From Curtobacterium sp. 458 (GTDB lineage Bacteria > Actinomycetota > Actinomycetes > Actinomycetales > Microbacteriaceae): DNA of 64,000 nucleotides. Under the pieces are notes generated by a model that saw only the letters and a program-made list of their open reading frames with translations, did no database searches and was not told where the DNA came from. The position numbers and the translations under genes were made by a program. Where the stretch lies: contig NZ_CP129104.1 of the NCBI RefSeq assembly GCF_030406605.1, positions 1,690,552 through 1,754,551 on the forward strand, given 5' to 3'. This document shows positions 26,090 to 35,383 of this stretch, piece by piece (the first letter of the stretch is position 1; every line of letters starts with the position of its first letter).

Positions 26090-26099
26090 CTGGTTGCAC
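26080..26099. promoter_or_regulatory. Palindrome over the arsR start codon
   Basis: CAACCA-TC-TGGTTG (26083-26096), extending to GTnCAACCA/TGGTTGnAC arms over 20 bp, spans the ArsR start codon. Such a site would let the ArsR protein repress its own operon. Confidence 0.6.
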
Positions 26100-26147
26100 G
26101 TTACGCCGGCTGCGCGCACTGCGCAAGGGGTGCGTGGGCGGCCCCGG

Positions 26148-26209
26148 GATCTGTCGCTTCCGCGGTCCGGTCGAGCGCGCTTCCTGCCCGTCTGTCGCTT
26201 TCGCGGTCC
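26148..26209. repeat. Two direct copies of a CTGTCGCTTTCGCGGTCC repeat
   Basis: ATCTGTCGCTTCCGCGGTCC (26149-26168) and GTCTGTCGCTTTCGCGGTCC (26190-26209) lie in the 214-bp gap between arsR and the diflavin reductase gene. Two further copies, one inverted, occur at 24.5 kb, so the repeat brackets the arsR-AHSA1 operon. The rest of this gap is GC-rich and shows no gene. Confidence 0.7.
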
Positions 26210-26303
26210 CCGTGTGCAGGGCGACTCGCGACGAGCGTCACCGCGTGCCCCGCCCCAGGCCCCGAGCGCCCCGCGCCCCGCGCCCCGCGCCGGGCGCCGC
26301 GCC

Positions 26304-28091
26304 TCAGTACACGTCGCGCACGTAGCGCTTCGCGCGCCGCAGGTCGGCCACGTACGCGGCGGCGTCGTCCGCCCCGCGTCCGCGCTGCTCCGCGATGACG
26401 TCGAGCAACGCCTGCTCGACGTCCTTCGCCATCCGCGAGGCATCGCCGCACACGTACACGAACGCACCGTCCTCGAGCCACCGGTACAGCTCCGCCGCCT
26501 GCTCCCGCATCCGCGTCTGCACGTAGACCTTCTCGGCTTGGTCGCGCGAGAACGCGAGGTCGACCCGGGTGAGCACGCCCCGCTCCTGCAGGTCCGTGAG
26601 CTCGTCCTCGTACACGAAGTCGGTGTCGCGGTGCTGGTCGCCGAAGAACAGCCAGTTGCGGCCGGTCGCCCCGGCGGCGGCGCGCTCGTGCAGGAACCCG
26701 CGGAACGGTGCGATGCCGGTGCCCGGGCCGATCATGACCACCGGGGCGTCGCCGTCGGCGGGCACCCCGAACGCGGCGTTCGGCTGGAGGTACACGTCGA
26801 CCTCGCCGTCGGCCTGCACGCGGTCGGCCAGGTAGGTGGACGCGACACCCGCGTGGGAGCGGTGCACGTCGCCGTAGCGGACGGACGCGATCGTGAGGTG
26901 GACGCGGCCCTCGTGCGCGAGCGGGCTCGACGAGATCGAGTACTGCCGAGCCTGCAGCCCGCGGAGGTTCGGCAGCAGCTCCTCCATCGTCGGCGCCGCG
27001 CTCCCGGCGTCGCGCAGGAGGTCGAGGACGTCCCGCCCCCAGAGCCACCGGTCGAGCTCGTGCTTGTCACCGTGCGACACGACGGCCGCGAGCTCCGACG
27101 CGGGAGCACGCTGCACGAGGTCGGCCACGAGGTCCTTCGACGGCGTGCGGATCTCGCGGTCGAGCCGCAGCACCTCGGCGAGCGGCCGCCCGTCGAAGTC
27201 CGCGGAGCCGTCCGCCCCGAGGTGTCCGAGCAGCTGGTCGACGAGCGCCGGGTCGTTGTGCGGCACCACCGCGAGCGCGTCGCCGGCGGCGTACTCGATG
27301 CCCGAGTCGCCGAGGTCGAACTCGAAGTGCCGGATCTCCTTCGCGCTGCGCGGCGAGGAGAGCAGGCGGTTGACGACGAGCGGTGCGCGGTACGGGTTGC
27401 GCTTGTTCCACTGGGAACCCGGCCGGGAGGCACGGCTCGCGCCCGCCCCGTCGGCTGCGGCGGACCCGGTGGTCGCCCCGGCGGCGGGGCCACCAGCGGC
27501 CGGCTGTGCGCCGGCCTCGGCGGCCAGGCGGTCGAGCACCGCGGCACTCCAGAGGGCGGCCGGGTCCTCGAAGTCGACGTCGCAGTCCACGCGGTCGTGG
27601 ATGCGGGTCGCGCCGAGCTGCTCGAAGCGGGTGTCGAGGAGCTTGCCGGCCTGGCAGAACTCGTCGTAGCTCGTGTCGCCCAGACCGAGGACCGCGTACT
27701 GCAGGCTCTCGAGCCGCGGGACCGTCGACGCCTGGATCGCGTCCCAGAACAGTCCGGCGTTGTCGGGCATCTCGCCCTCGCCGTACGTCGAGGTGACCAC
27801 GAGGACGTGTGACATCCCGGCGAGCTGCTCCGGCGTGACGGCGTCGAGCGGGGTCGCCCGGCCGCCGAGCCCGCGGGCCTTCGCGCCGGCGACGAGCTCG
27901 TCCGCGAGGAACTCGGCGTTGCCCGTCTGCGTGCCGAACAGCACGTCGATCGTCGTCGTCGGGGCACCACCGGCCGCACGCTTGCCCGCGGCGGCGATGC
28001 CCGCGATGAAGCCCGCCAGCCAGGACTCCTGCGCTGCGGAGAACGGGGCGTCGACCGGGATCAGCTGCCCGGTGGGCGGGAGCGTGGTCAT
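26304..28091 (-). CDS. CysJ-like NADPH diflavin reductase coupled to gltB
   Basis: A 595-residue FMN/FAD reductase closely resembling the sulfite reductase flavoprotein subunit. An FMN flavodoxin domain (about 47-190: LFGTQTGNAEFLADEL, STYGEGEMPDNAG, GLGDTSYDEFCQAG) is joined by an Ala/Gly-rich linker (193-222) to an FAD-binding domain (about 232-440, ARQYSISSSP) and an NADPH-binding domain ending in FVYVCGDASRMAKDVE and the CysJ-type tail RYVRDVY. Its ATG overlaps the gltB stop, and no sulfite reductase hemoprotein gene is near. Electrons from NADPH would pass FAD to FMN and then to a partner, here possibly the glutamate synthase. It could also serve a sulfite or nitrite reductase encoded elsewhere. 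Confidence 0.88.
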   Translation of the reverse strand: MTTLPPTGQLIPVDAPFSAAQESWLAGFIAGIAAAGKRAAGGAPTTTIDVLFGTQTGNAEFLADELVAGAKARGLGGRATPLDAVTPEQLAGMSHVLVVTSTYGEGEMPDNAGLFWDAIQASTVPRLESLQYAVLGLGDTSYDEFCQAGKLLDTRFEQLGATRIHDRVDCDVDFEDPAALWSAAVLDRLAAEAGAQPAAGGPAAGATTGSAAADGAGASRASRPGSQWNKRNPYRAPLVVNRLLSSPRSAKEIRHFEFDLGDSGIEYAAGDALAVVPHNDPALVDQLLGHLGADGSADFDGRPLAEVLRLDREIRTPSKDLVADLVQRAPASELAAVVSHGDKHELDRWLWGRDVLDLLRDAGSAAPTMEELLPNLRGLQARQYSISSSPLAHEGRVHLTIASVRYGDVHRSHAGVASTYLADRVQADGEVDVYLQPNAAFGVPADGDAPVVMIGPGTGIAPFRGFLHERAAAGATGRNWLFFGDQHRDTDFVYEDELTDLQERGVLTRVDLAFSRDQAEKVYVQTRMREQAAELYRWLEDGAFVYVCGDASRMAKDVEQALLDVIAEQRGRGADDAAAYVADLRRAKRYVRDVY

Positions 28092-31000
28092 GCCGACACC
28101 GCCTCGGTCGGGGCCTGCGGGGCGCGGCCGGCGATGTCCTCGAGCGCGGCGTTCGCGAGCAGCTCGTCGAAGCGGGCAGCCCGGACGCGTCCGGCGTTCT
28201 TGGCGTTCTGGTGCATGATCCACCCCGTGGTGCCCGGCATGTCCGTGCTCCGGTTGTTCCGCTGCGCGAGCGCACGCTTCGAGTCGTCGAGCCGCTTCAC
28301 GGCGATGAGGGTCGCGAGCTCGTCGTCGGCGAACCGGTCGAACGTCCCGCGCAGGTACTTCACGACGCGCTGCTTGACCTGGAAGTCCTCGGTCAGGATG
28401 AGGTTCTTCACGGCCTCGGTCACGCGCGGGTCGGACGCACCGGCGCCCGGTACCCGCTCCTGCGCGACGTCCTGGGCGACCCCGAGCACGGTGTACGACG
28501 AGAGCAGCGAGAACATGTCCTCGCCCTGGTCGCCGAGCGCCGGGGCACGACCGTCGAGCACGGTGCGCTGGTCGCGGTAGTCGACCTTGAACGCGCGGAG
28601 CTTGTCGGTCGCCACGGAGTTCGCGAGCTCGTCGAGGAGCTCCGGACGGGTCGCGGCGGCGAGGATCTCGTCGGCGTCCTGGCTGAGCAGGAGCGCGCGG
28701 GGCATGCCGACGTACACGTGCGCACGGGTGGTCTCCCACTCGTCGAGCAGCCGCGCGGCCAGCGGTGAGCCCGTGGCCTCGAGGTGCCACTCGAGCAGGA
28801 GCTTCGCAGCGGCCTCGTGGAACGCACCGCGCTCGGTCTCGGTGACGGGGAACACGAGGAGCGAGTCGGTGCTCGCCCGCTCGGTCACCGCGCCCGACGG
28901 GTCGTACTGGTACAGGAAGCCGCCGGACATGCCGTTGCCGAGCCCCTTGCCGTACGCACCGAGGTTGAACACGGCACCGCCGGTCATGTACTCGCAGCCG
29001 AAGTCGCCGACGCCCTCGACGACCGCGGTCGCGCCGGAGTTGCGGACGGCGAAGCGGTCGCCCGCCTCACCCTCGACGAACGTGCGGCCACCCGTGGCGC
29101 CGAACAGGGCGAAGTTGCCGACGAGGACGTTCCCGCCGCGCTCGACGCTGCCGCCGCCGGGCGCCCGGACGACGATCCGACCACCGGACTGGCTCTTGCC
29201 GACGCCGTCGTTCGCGGTGCCGACGTGCTCGAGCGTCGTGCCGTCGTTCGTGAAGACGCCGTAGGACTGCCCCGCGGACCCGCTCGTGCGGATCGTCAGG
29301 GCACCGTCGACGAGGCGTCGGCGACCGCGGTCGTCGGTGGTGATCGCGGGGTGCGCCGACAGGTCGACGCCGCGCAGCTCGTGGTTGAGGATGCGCTCGA
29401 CGTCGATGCCGAGCTGCCCGCCGACGGACTTGTCGGCGTTGCCCAACGCGATGCCGTCCACGGTCAGGGCGTGGTCGTGGCCGTCGATGAGCGCTGCACG
29501 CACCTGCTCGATGAGGGAGTCGTCGGTCCGGAAGCCCTTCTCGAGGTACTCCGGGTCCGTGACGACCTTCTCCGGCACCTGCGCGAGCAGGTTCCGGACG
29601 TCGAGCCGACCGACGCTCGCCGGGTGGTCGAGGAGCTGCAGCAGGTCGGTGCGCCCGCGGGCCTCGCGCAGGGAGCGCAGGCCGAGGCGGGCGAGGATCT
29701 GCCGCACGTCGTGGGCGATGTTGAGCAGGTACTGCGCGAGCGCACGCGGGTCGCCCTCGAACGCCTCGGCGTTCGTGGTGAGGCCCGCCGGGCACTTCAC
29801 GTTGCAGTTCTTCGCCATGACGCAGCCGAGCATCATCAGCGCCGTCGTGCCGAACTCGAACGAGTCCCCGCCGAGCAGCGCACTCGTGACGACGTCGGAG
29901 CCGGTCTGGTGCGCACCCGAGCATCGGAGCGTGACCTTCTGGCGGAGGCCGTTCACGACGAGGGCCTGGTGGACCTCGGCCACGCCGATCTCCGCCGAAC
30001 GCCCGGCGTACTTCAGGCTCGTGACCGCGGCGGCACCGGTCCCGCCGGTGTTCCCCGCGACGTTGATGACGTCCGCGCCGGCCTTCGCGACGCCGACCGC
30101 GATCGTCCCGATGCCCTCCGAGGACACGAGCTTCACGATCACCCGGACCCGGGCGGCCTTGCAGTCGTGGATGAGCTGCGCGAGGTCCTCGATCGAGTAC
30201 GTGTCGTGGTGCGGCGGCGGCGAGATGAGCTCGACGCCGGGCGTGCCACCCCGGGCCGCGGCGATGTCCACCGTGACCTTCGGTGCGGGGAGCTGCCCGC
30301 CCTCGCCGGGCTTGGCGCCCTGGCCGATCTTGATCTCGAGTTCCTCGAGCATCGGGTCGGCGAGGTAGCCCGCCCAGATGCCGAACCGACCGGACGCGAA
30401 CTGCTTGATGCGCGAGCCGCGGATCGTGCCGTAGCGGGAGTGGTGCTCGCCGCCCTCGCCCGAGTTCGACATCCCGCCGACCATGTTCGTGCCGTGCGCA
30501 ACCGCCTCGTGCGCGGTGGCGACGAGCGCACCGTGGCTCATCGCGCCGGACGCGAGTGTGCGGGTGATCTCGTGCGCCGGCTGGACCTCGGCCACGTCGA
30601 CGCTCGCCGGGGCCTGCTGGAGGAGTCCGAGCAGGTCGGCGGCTGCGCCGGTGGCGCGCAGCGTCACCTGGTCGTCGGCGACGGCGTCGACGTCGACCAG
30701 GCCGGGGTGCAGGAGGGCGAGCCCGTCCGCGAGTGCCTGGTGGCGGAGCGCACCCGTCGACCCGGTCGAGGTGAGCTGCAGGCGGAAGCGCGTCGTGCCT
30801 CCCGGCAGTCCCGCGGCGTCGTCACGCGAGCCGGCGAGGCCGCGCACCGTGATGCTGGCGTTCCCGCGCGTCGCGAAGCGGCCGAGCTCGCGGGCGAAGT
30901 CCTCCGCCTCGTCGATGCCCGTGACGTCCGCGGGGAGCGCGAGCACGTCCCGGAGTGCCGCGGGGCGACGCGACCGCTCGTCGTGCGTGGTCTGCAGGAA

Positions 31001-33709
31001 CGACACGTAGCCGGGCGTGACCCGGTGCGCGTCGATCTCGGCGTCGCTCAGCCGGTCGTACCCGGTGTTCCGGTACGCGGCGTCCGTGATGCCGAACGAG
31101 TCGTCGAGCTGCCCGAGCGTGAGCAGCCGGAGCGCGTCGGAGTCGCCGGAGCGCTCGAACGCGGGACGCTCCTCGGTCATGCCGCCGAAGCCGCGGACGC
31201 TCGCGACGCCGAACGAGTGTCCGGCGCCGTCCGAGCGCTCCTTGAAGAGGCCGAGCAGCGGCACCTGGCCCTCGGTCGCGACGCTCCGGGCGCGCTCGTG
31301 CCAGTCCGTCGCGGCCTGCGCGATGCGGGCGAAGCCGACACCGCCGACCGGAGCGTCCATGTGCGGGAAGACCCGGGCGAACAGGTCGTCGCCGGTGTCG
31401 AGGTAGTTCGGCTCGAAGAACTCGCCGCCGATGTAGCTCTCCGCGGTGCACAGGCCGACGCGGCCCATGGTCTTCGCGAGGGCCTTCTCGGCGGCCTTCC
31501 GGAAGCGCTTCAGGGCGAGGTCGGTCGCGGTGTACTCGCCGGCCGGGGCAGCCTCGGCGGGGTACTTCTCCTCCGCACGGAGCCGTGCCGACAGGCTGTA
31601 CACAGCCGACGCCCCGAAGCCCAGGGCCGTCGCGACGTGGTGTGACGATGGCAGCTGACCGGACTCGGCGACGATCGAGACCCGCAGCCGCAGCCCGGTC
31701 TCGATGAGTCGCTGGTTGACCGCGGCCACGGCGAGGATCACGGGGAGGGCAGCATGCGTCGACGAGACACTGCGGTCGGTGAGGACCGCGATGCCGCCCG
31801 CGCGCTCGGCGAACGCGGCGACGGCGTCCGCGAGCTCCTCGGTGGCGGCGCGCACGGCGTCCGCGTTCGCCTGCTCGTCCCCGAGGACCGGTACGTAGAG
31901 CATGTCGAAGCGCTCAAGCGGCACGATGTCCTGGTCGCGGAGGCGCACCATGTCGAGGTGCCCGAGCACGGGGGACTGCACGACGAGCTGTCGGGTCGGC
32001 GTCCCGTCGCCACTGCCCGTCCCGTCGGGCTTGCTGCCCAGGGCGACGCGCATCGACATGCCGTCGGCCTCGCGGATCGAGTCGAGCGGTGGGTTCGTCA
32101 CCTGTGCGAAGCGCTGCGAGAAGTACTTCGCCATGCCGCCCTCGGTGTCGCTGAGCGCGTTGATGGCGTTGCCGTAGCCCATCGCCGAGATCCGCTCCGA
32201 CCCGTTCGCGAGCATCGGGTCGAGCATGAACCGGAAGCTCTCCTGGTTCAGCGAGTACGCCACGTAGCGGCCCGCGAGCGACAGGTCGCCGTCGTAGCCC
32301 AGGGTCGTCGTCCCGCGCCGGTAGTCCGGTGCCGGCAGGTCGTCGAGGTTCACGCGCGCCGCGTCGAGCAGGCTGCCGTAGTCGCGGCGGCCGGCGAGCA
32401 TCCGCAGCACGTCGTCCGAGCGCATGAGCGACCCGGTGCGGTGGTCGACGACGAGCATGCCGCCCGCCTCGATCCGGCCCCGGTGCACGACGCCCTCGGG
32501 CTCGAAGGTGACCTGGCCCGCCTCGGACGCCACCATCAGGTACTCGTCGGTCTGCACCGTGCGCAGCGGGCGGAGCCCGAGCCGGTCGAGCCGAGCGCCC
32601 ACGACGTCGCCGTCGCTGAAGATCACGGCGGCCGGGCCGTCGTTCTTCTCCTCGTACAGCGAGAAGTACTCGAGCATGTCCCGCACGTCGGACGACAGCG
32701 TCCGGTCGTTCTCCCACGCCGGCGGCATGAGCGACACCACGGCCTCGACGATGTCCAGGCCGTCGTCGAACACCCGGCTCTGCAGCGTCTGGTCGAGCCG
32801 GCTCGAGTCCGACTGCCCCGGCGGACGCACGATGCTCCGGGTACGGGCGCGCGCGAGCGCCTCGTCCGACAGGCGGTTCTTCCGGTCGGTGTTCAGCTCG
32901 CCGTTGTGCGCCATGAGGCGGAACGGCTGCGCCATCGTCGGGTGCGGCTCGGTGTTCGTCGAGAACCGCGTGTGGAAGTAGAGCGTCCGCACCGAGTGCC
33001 GCGGGTCCGTGAGGTCGCGGAAGTACGAGATGACCTCGCCCGAGTTCAGCCGGCCCTTGAGGATCTGGGTCCGGGCGCTGAGCGACAGCGGGTACAGGGC
33101 GGCGTGCGGGGCGTGCGCCTCGGCGGCCTGCGTGTACGAGACGCGCTCGACGGCGAGGAGCGCCCGGTTCGCCGCGGCGTCGACCTCCGAGCGCTCCCAC
33201 GACGAGGGCGCACGGAACACCCACTGCACGATCGGCAGCTGGTACTGCTCGGCCTCGGGCCGGGCGACCGAGTGGTCCACCGGGACGTCGCGGACGAGCA
33301 GGAGCTCGAAGCCCTCGTGCTCGATCGCGTCGGTCACGATCTGCACGGCGGCGGTGCGCTCGGCGGCGCCGGCCGGCGTGGTGTCGCCCGGCACGAAGCA
33401 GTTCGCGACACCGAAGTGGCCGGCGCGCAGTGCCTCGCCGGTGATCGCGCTGAAGAACTCCACCGACAGGTCGATGCTCACGCCCGCGCCGTCGCCGACG
33501 CCCTCGGCGGACTTGCCGCCGCGGTGCGGGATCGAGCAGAGCGCTTCGTCGCCCTTGCGGATCACGTCGTGGGTCGGCGTGCCGTCGAGACGGGTGATGA
33601 AGCCGACGCCGCAATCGCTCGATTCGCGGGCAGGGTCGTACAGACCGAAGGAGGAGTGGTTCACGTGCGGGTCCAGTGGAGCGTGTGCCGACAGGCAGCG
33701 GACGGCCAC
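28088..33709 (-). CDS. gltB: Divergent glutamate synthase large subunit
   Basis: A 1873-residue glutamate synthase, versus about 1500 in most bacteria. Domains: propeptide ending before Cys33 (SSDCGVGFI, the Ntn glutaminase nucleophile); glutaminase type 2 domain (33 to ~430, with HRGG, FSTNTEPHP and AHNGELNT); central domain; FMN synthase domain (IGQGAKPGEGGQLP, SNSGEGGE, NTGGTG); GXGXG domain from ~1470; and an extra C-terminal ~200 residues. The 3Fe-4S cysteines are Cys1296, Cys1302 and Cys1306, so the second spacing is three residues where four is usual. The motif normally SGHDGGTG reads AGNTGGTG. Start: GTG with GAGGA 7 nt upstream; a GTG 45 nt later is possible. No gltD follows; a diflavin reductase does. 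Confidence 0.9.
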   Translation of the reverse strand: MAVRCLSAHAPLDPHVNHSSFGLYDPARESSDCGVGFITRLDGTPTHDVIRKGDEALCSIPHRGGKSAEGVGDGAGVSIDLSVEFFSAITGEALRAGHFGVANCFVPGDTTPAGAAERTAAVQIVTDAIEHEGFELLLVRDVPVDHSVARPEAEQYQLPIVQWVFRAPSSWERSEVDAAANRALLAVERVSYTQAAEAHAPHAALYPLSLSARTQILKGRLNSGEVISYFRDLTDPRHSVRTLYFHTRFSTNTEPHPTMAQPFRLMAHNGELNTDRKNRLSDEALARARTRSIVRPPGQSDSSRLDQTLQSRVFDDGLDIVEAVVSLMPPAWENDRTLSSDVRDMLEYFSLYEEKNDGPAAVIFSDGDVVGARLDRLGLRPLRTVQTDEYLMVASEAGQVTFEPEGVVHRGRIEAGGMLVVDHRTGSLMRSDDVLRMLAGRRDYGSLLDAARVNLDDLPAPDYRRGTTTLGYDGDLSLAGRYVAYSLNQESFRFMLDPMLANGSERISAMGYGNAINALSDTEGGMAKYFSQRFAQVTNPPLDSIREADGMSMRVALGSKPDGTGSGDGTPTRQLVVQSPVLGHLDMVRLRDQDIVPLERFDMLYVPVLGDEQANADAVRAATEELADAVAAFAERAGGIAVLTDRSVSSTHAALPVILAVAAVNQRLIETGLRLRVSIVAESGQLPSSHHVATALGFGASAVYSLSARLRAEEKYPAEAAPAGEYTATDLALKRFRKAAEKALAKTMGRVGLCTAESYIGGEFFEPNYLDTGDDLFARVFPHMDAPVGGVGFARIAQAATDWHERARSVATEGQVPLLGLFKERSDGAGHSFGVASVRGFGGMTEERPAFERSGDSDALRLLTLGQLDDSFGITDAAYRNTGYDRLSDAEIDAHRVTPGYVSFLQTTHDERSRRPAALRDVLALPADVTGIDEAEDFARELGRFATRGNASITVRGLAGSRDDAAGLPGGTTRFRLQLTSTGSTGALRHQALADGLALLHPGLVDVDAVADDQVTLRATGAAADLLGLLQQAPASVDVAEVQPAHEITRTLASGAMSHGALVATAHEAVAHGTNMVGGMSNSGEGGEHHSRYGTIRGSRIKQFASGRFGIWAGYLADPMLEELEIKIGQGAKPGEGGQLPAPKVTVDIAAARGGTPGVELISPPPHHDTYSIEDLAQLIHDCKAARVRVIVKLVSSEGIGTIAVGVAKAGADVINVAGNTGGTGAAAVTSLKYAGRSAEIGVAEVHQALVVNGLRQKVTLRCSGAHQTGSDVVTSALLGGDSFEFGTTALMMLGCVMAKNCNVKCPAGLTTNAEAFEGDPRALAQYLLNIAHDVRQILARLGLRSLREARGRTDLLQLLDHPASVGRLDVRNLLAQVPEKVVTDPEYLEKGFRTDDSLIEQVRAALIDGHDHALTVDGIALGNADKSVGGQLGIDVERILNHELRGVDLSAHPAITTDDRGRRRLVDGALTIRTSGSAGQSYGVFTNDGTTLEHVGTANDGVGKSQSGGRIVVRAPGGGSVERGGNVLVGNFALFGATGGRTFVEGEAGDRFAVRNSGATAVVEGVGDFGCEYMTGGAVFNLGAYGKGLGNGMSGGFLYQYDPSGAVTERASTDSLLVFPVTETERGAFHEAAAKLLLEWHLEATGSPLAARLLDEWETTRAHVYVGMPRALLLSQDADEILAAATRPELLDELANSVATDKLRAFKVDYRDQRTVLDGRAPALGDQGEDMFSLLSSYTVLGVAQDVAQERVPGAGASDPRVTEAVKNLILTEDFQVKQRVVKYLRGTFDRFADDELATLIAVKRLDDSKRALAQRNNRSTDMPGTTGWIMHQNAKNAGRVRAARFDELLANAALEDIAGRAPQAPTEAVSA

Positions 33710-33791
33710 GCTGCATCCTCGGAGCGCTCGCCGCGGGCAGGCCGTCGGGTGGTGACGGTCGGGCCCTGTGGGGTTGTGGTGCGGTGAGGTG

Positions 33792-33821
33792 ATGCTACGG
33801 GTTGGTATACCGCCGACGCAA
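33792..33821 (-). promoter_or_regulatory. Probable gltB promoter
   Basis: On the minus strand, -35 TTGCGT (33821-33816) and -10 TAGCAT (33797-33792) are separated by 18 bp. The spacer contains the palindrome GGTATACC (33804-33811), which could be an operator. Confidence 0.55.
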
Positions 33822-33921
33822 CAGACCGGCCGGACGGGAGGCGCGACGCGGCTCCGGCAGTCGCGTCCGGCCCGGTGCGCGGGCGCTCGGGGCGCGGCGT
33901 GCGTTGCGATGCGCGGCGCGC

Positions 33922-33957
33922 GGGCGCGGCGCGTGGCGCGGGCGCGGCGCGTGGCGC
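33922..33957. repeat. 18-bp GC-rich tandem repeat
   Basis: GGGCGCGGCGCGTGGCGC occurs twice head to tail (33922-33939, 33940-33957), followed by a degenerate third copy. It lies between the gltB promoter and the preceding terminator. Confidence 0.8.
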
Positions 33958-33987
33958 GTGGCACGGTGCGTGGTGCGGTTAACGTTC

Positions 33988-34047
33988 GCACAACCGAAGG
34001 CACCTCGCGCCGCGGATCTCCGTGGTTCGAGGTGCCTTCGGTTGTGC
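33988..34047. terminator. Hairpin terminator after the GT2-GtrA gene
   Basis: Perfect 20-bp arms GCACAACCGAAGGCACCTCG (33988-34007) and its complement (34028-34047), 20-nt loop, 18 bp downstream of the stop of the minus-strand glycosyltransferase gene. Its sequence differs from the GGAGGC hairpin family. Confidence 0.85.
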
Positions 34048-34064
34048 GGCGCGCTCCGCGCCGC

Positions 34065-35369
34065 TCAGGCCGCGCGGTGCTCGTCGACCGGGATCGGCTC
34101 GGTGCGTGCCTCCGTGGACGCGTCCGCCGCCGGCGTGGTACCGGGGCGGATGAGCTCGGGGCGCCGACGGGAGCGGAACACCCACGCCTTGAACAACACG
34201 AACCGCACGAGCGTCGCGACGAGGTTCGCCGCAGTGAGGACCACGATCTCCGTCCCGTGCGTGGCGTCCGGGGTGGTCGCGTGCAGGACGACGAGCGACC
34301 CCGCGGTGATGGCCCATGCGATGCCGAACACGACGAGCCCCTGCACGTGGTGCATCCCGGCGCCCGCCCGGCCTCGGACCCCGAACGTGAAGCGCCGGTT
34401 GAGCGCGGTGTTGCCGATCGCGGTCAGCAGCAGCGCGGTGAAGTCGGCCGTCTGCGCCCCGATCGCCGGCCGGAACAGCGCGTAGAGCACCGCGAACGCG
34501 ACCGTCGACAGGACACCGATGGCACCGAAGCGCAGGACCTGCCCGACGATCCCGACGTGCGGCGGTGTGAACGGACGGCGGCCGATCGCGTCGTAGACCG
34601 GGGCGACCGCGATGCGTCCGGTCGCGAGGCCCCGTGACACCCGCCACATCCCCTTGAGGTCCTCCGTCGCCGTCGAGGCGATGTGCACCGAGGAGTTGAC
34701 GTCGTCGACCCAGTCGACCGGGACCTCGTGCACGCGGAGCCCGGCGTGCTCGGCGAGCACCAGGAGCTCCGTGTCGAAGAACCACGCGTCGTCCTCGCAG
34801 AGCGGCAGGAGGTGCTGCGCGGCCTCGCGGGTGACGGCCTTGAACCCGCACTGCGCGTCCGAGAACCCGACGCTCATCGTCGTGCGCAGCAGCAGGTTGT
34901 ACGAGCGGGAGATGAACTCGCGCTTCCCGCCCCGGACCACCCGCGACGACCCCGCGAGCCGCGTGCCGATCGCCAGGTCCGAGTGTCCGGAGAGCAGCGG
35001 TGCGACGAGTGGCTCGAGCGCGGCGAGGTCGGTCGAGAGGTCCTCGTCGACGTAGACGAGCACCTGCGCCTCGGACGTGCCCCACACCGCCTTGAGTGCC
35101 CGGCCGCGACCCTTCAGGGGCAGGTGCACCGCGCGGACCTCGGGGAGCATCGCGGCGAGGTCGTCGGCGATGCGGGCGGTGTCGTCGGTCGAGGCGTTGT
35201 CCGCGATGGTGATGCGCCACGTGTGGTGCAGCGAGGTGCGGCAGAAGGTGTGGAGCCGGCGGACGTGCGCGGCGAGCGTGTCCTGCTCGTTGTGGCAGGG
35301 GACGACGATGTCGATGTCGAGGGGCTGGTTCGTCTCCGTCATGCCGATCAGGTTCGGCAGCCGGCTCAT
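34065..35369 (-). CDS. GT2 glycosyltransferase fused to a GtrA domain (YkcC-like)
   Basis: A 434-residue membrane protein. Residues about 19-245 form a GT2 polyprenol-phosphate sugar transferase domain of the dolichyl-phosphate glucose/mannose synthase type (IDIVVPCHNEQDTL, YVDEDLSTD with the metal-binding DxD-like site, SDAQCGFKAVTREAA). Residues about 275-405 are a GtrA-like domain with four helices. It would load a sugar onto polyprenyl phosphate and help flip it for the GT39 enzyme of the same operon. An internal ATG (MTETNQ) 27 nt later is an alternative start. A direct-repeat motif lies 15-34 bp upstream. Confidence 0.88.
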   Translation of the reverse strand: MSRLPNLIGMTETNQPLDIDIVVPCHNEQDTLAAHVRRLHTFCRTSLHHTWRITIADNASTDDTARIADDLAAMLPEVRAVHLPLKGRGRALKAVWGTSEAQVLVYVDEDLSTDLAALEPLVAPLLSGHSDLAIGTRLAGSSRVVRGGKREFISRSYNLLLRTTMSVGFSDAQCGFKAVTREAAQHLLPLCEDDAWFFDTELLVLAEHAGLRVHEVPVDWVDDVNSSVHIASTATEDLKGMWRVSRGLATGRIAVAPVYDAIGRRPFTPPHVGIVGQVLRFGAIGVLSTVAFAVLYALFRPAIGAQTADFTALLLTAIGNTALNRRFTFGVRGRAGAGMHHVQGLVVFGIAWAITAGSLVVLHATTPDATHGTEIVVLTAANLVATLVRFVLFKAWVFRSRRRPELIRPGTTPAADASTEARTEPIPVDEHRAA

Positions 35370-35383
35370 GCGCCCCGCTGCAG

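Larger units (their letters stand above)
33710..34064. other. Non-coding region upstream of gltB
   Basis: This 355-bp gap holds no convincing gene. From right to left it contains the terminator hairpin of the GT2-GtrA gene, a GC-rich tandem repeat, a partial member of the GGAGGC hairpin family (arms GGCCGGACG near 33829 and CGTCCGGCC near 33865), and the gltB promoter with a leader of about 75 nt. Confidence 0.7.

Noticed and set aside
28784..31645. A 953-codon open frame on the plus strand opposite gltB
   Set aside because: It is an antisense shadow of the high-GC gltB gene. It reads as a low-complexity Arg/Asp/Glu/Val-rich product without recognisable domains, while the minus strand encodes all glutamate synthase domains.
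33804..33811. GGTATACC palindrome in the gltB promoter spacer as a stand-alone operator
   Set aside because: It is only 8 bp and no second copy was seen near other genes here; it is mentioned only as part of the promoter.
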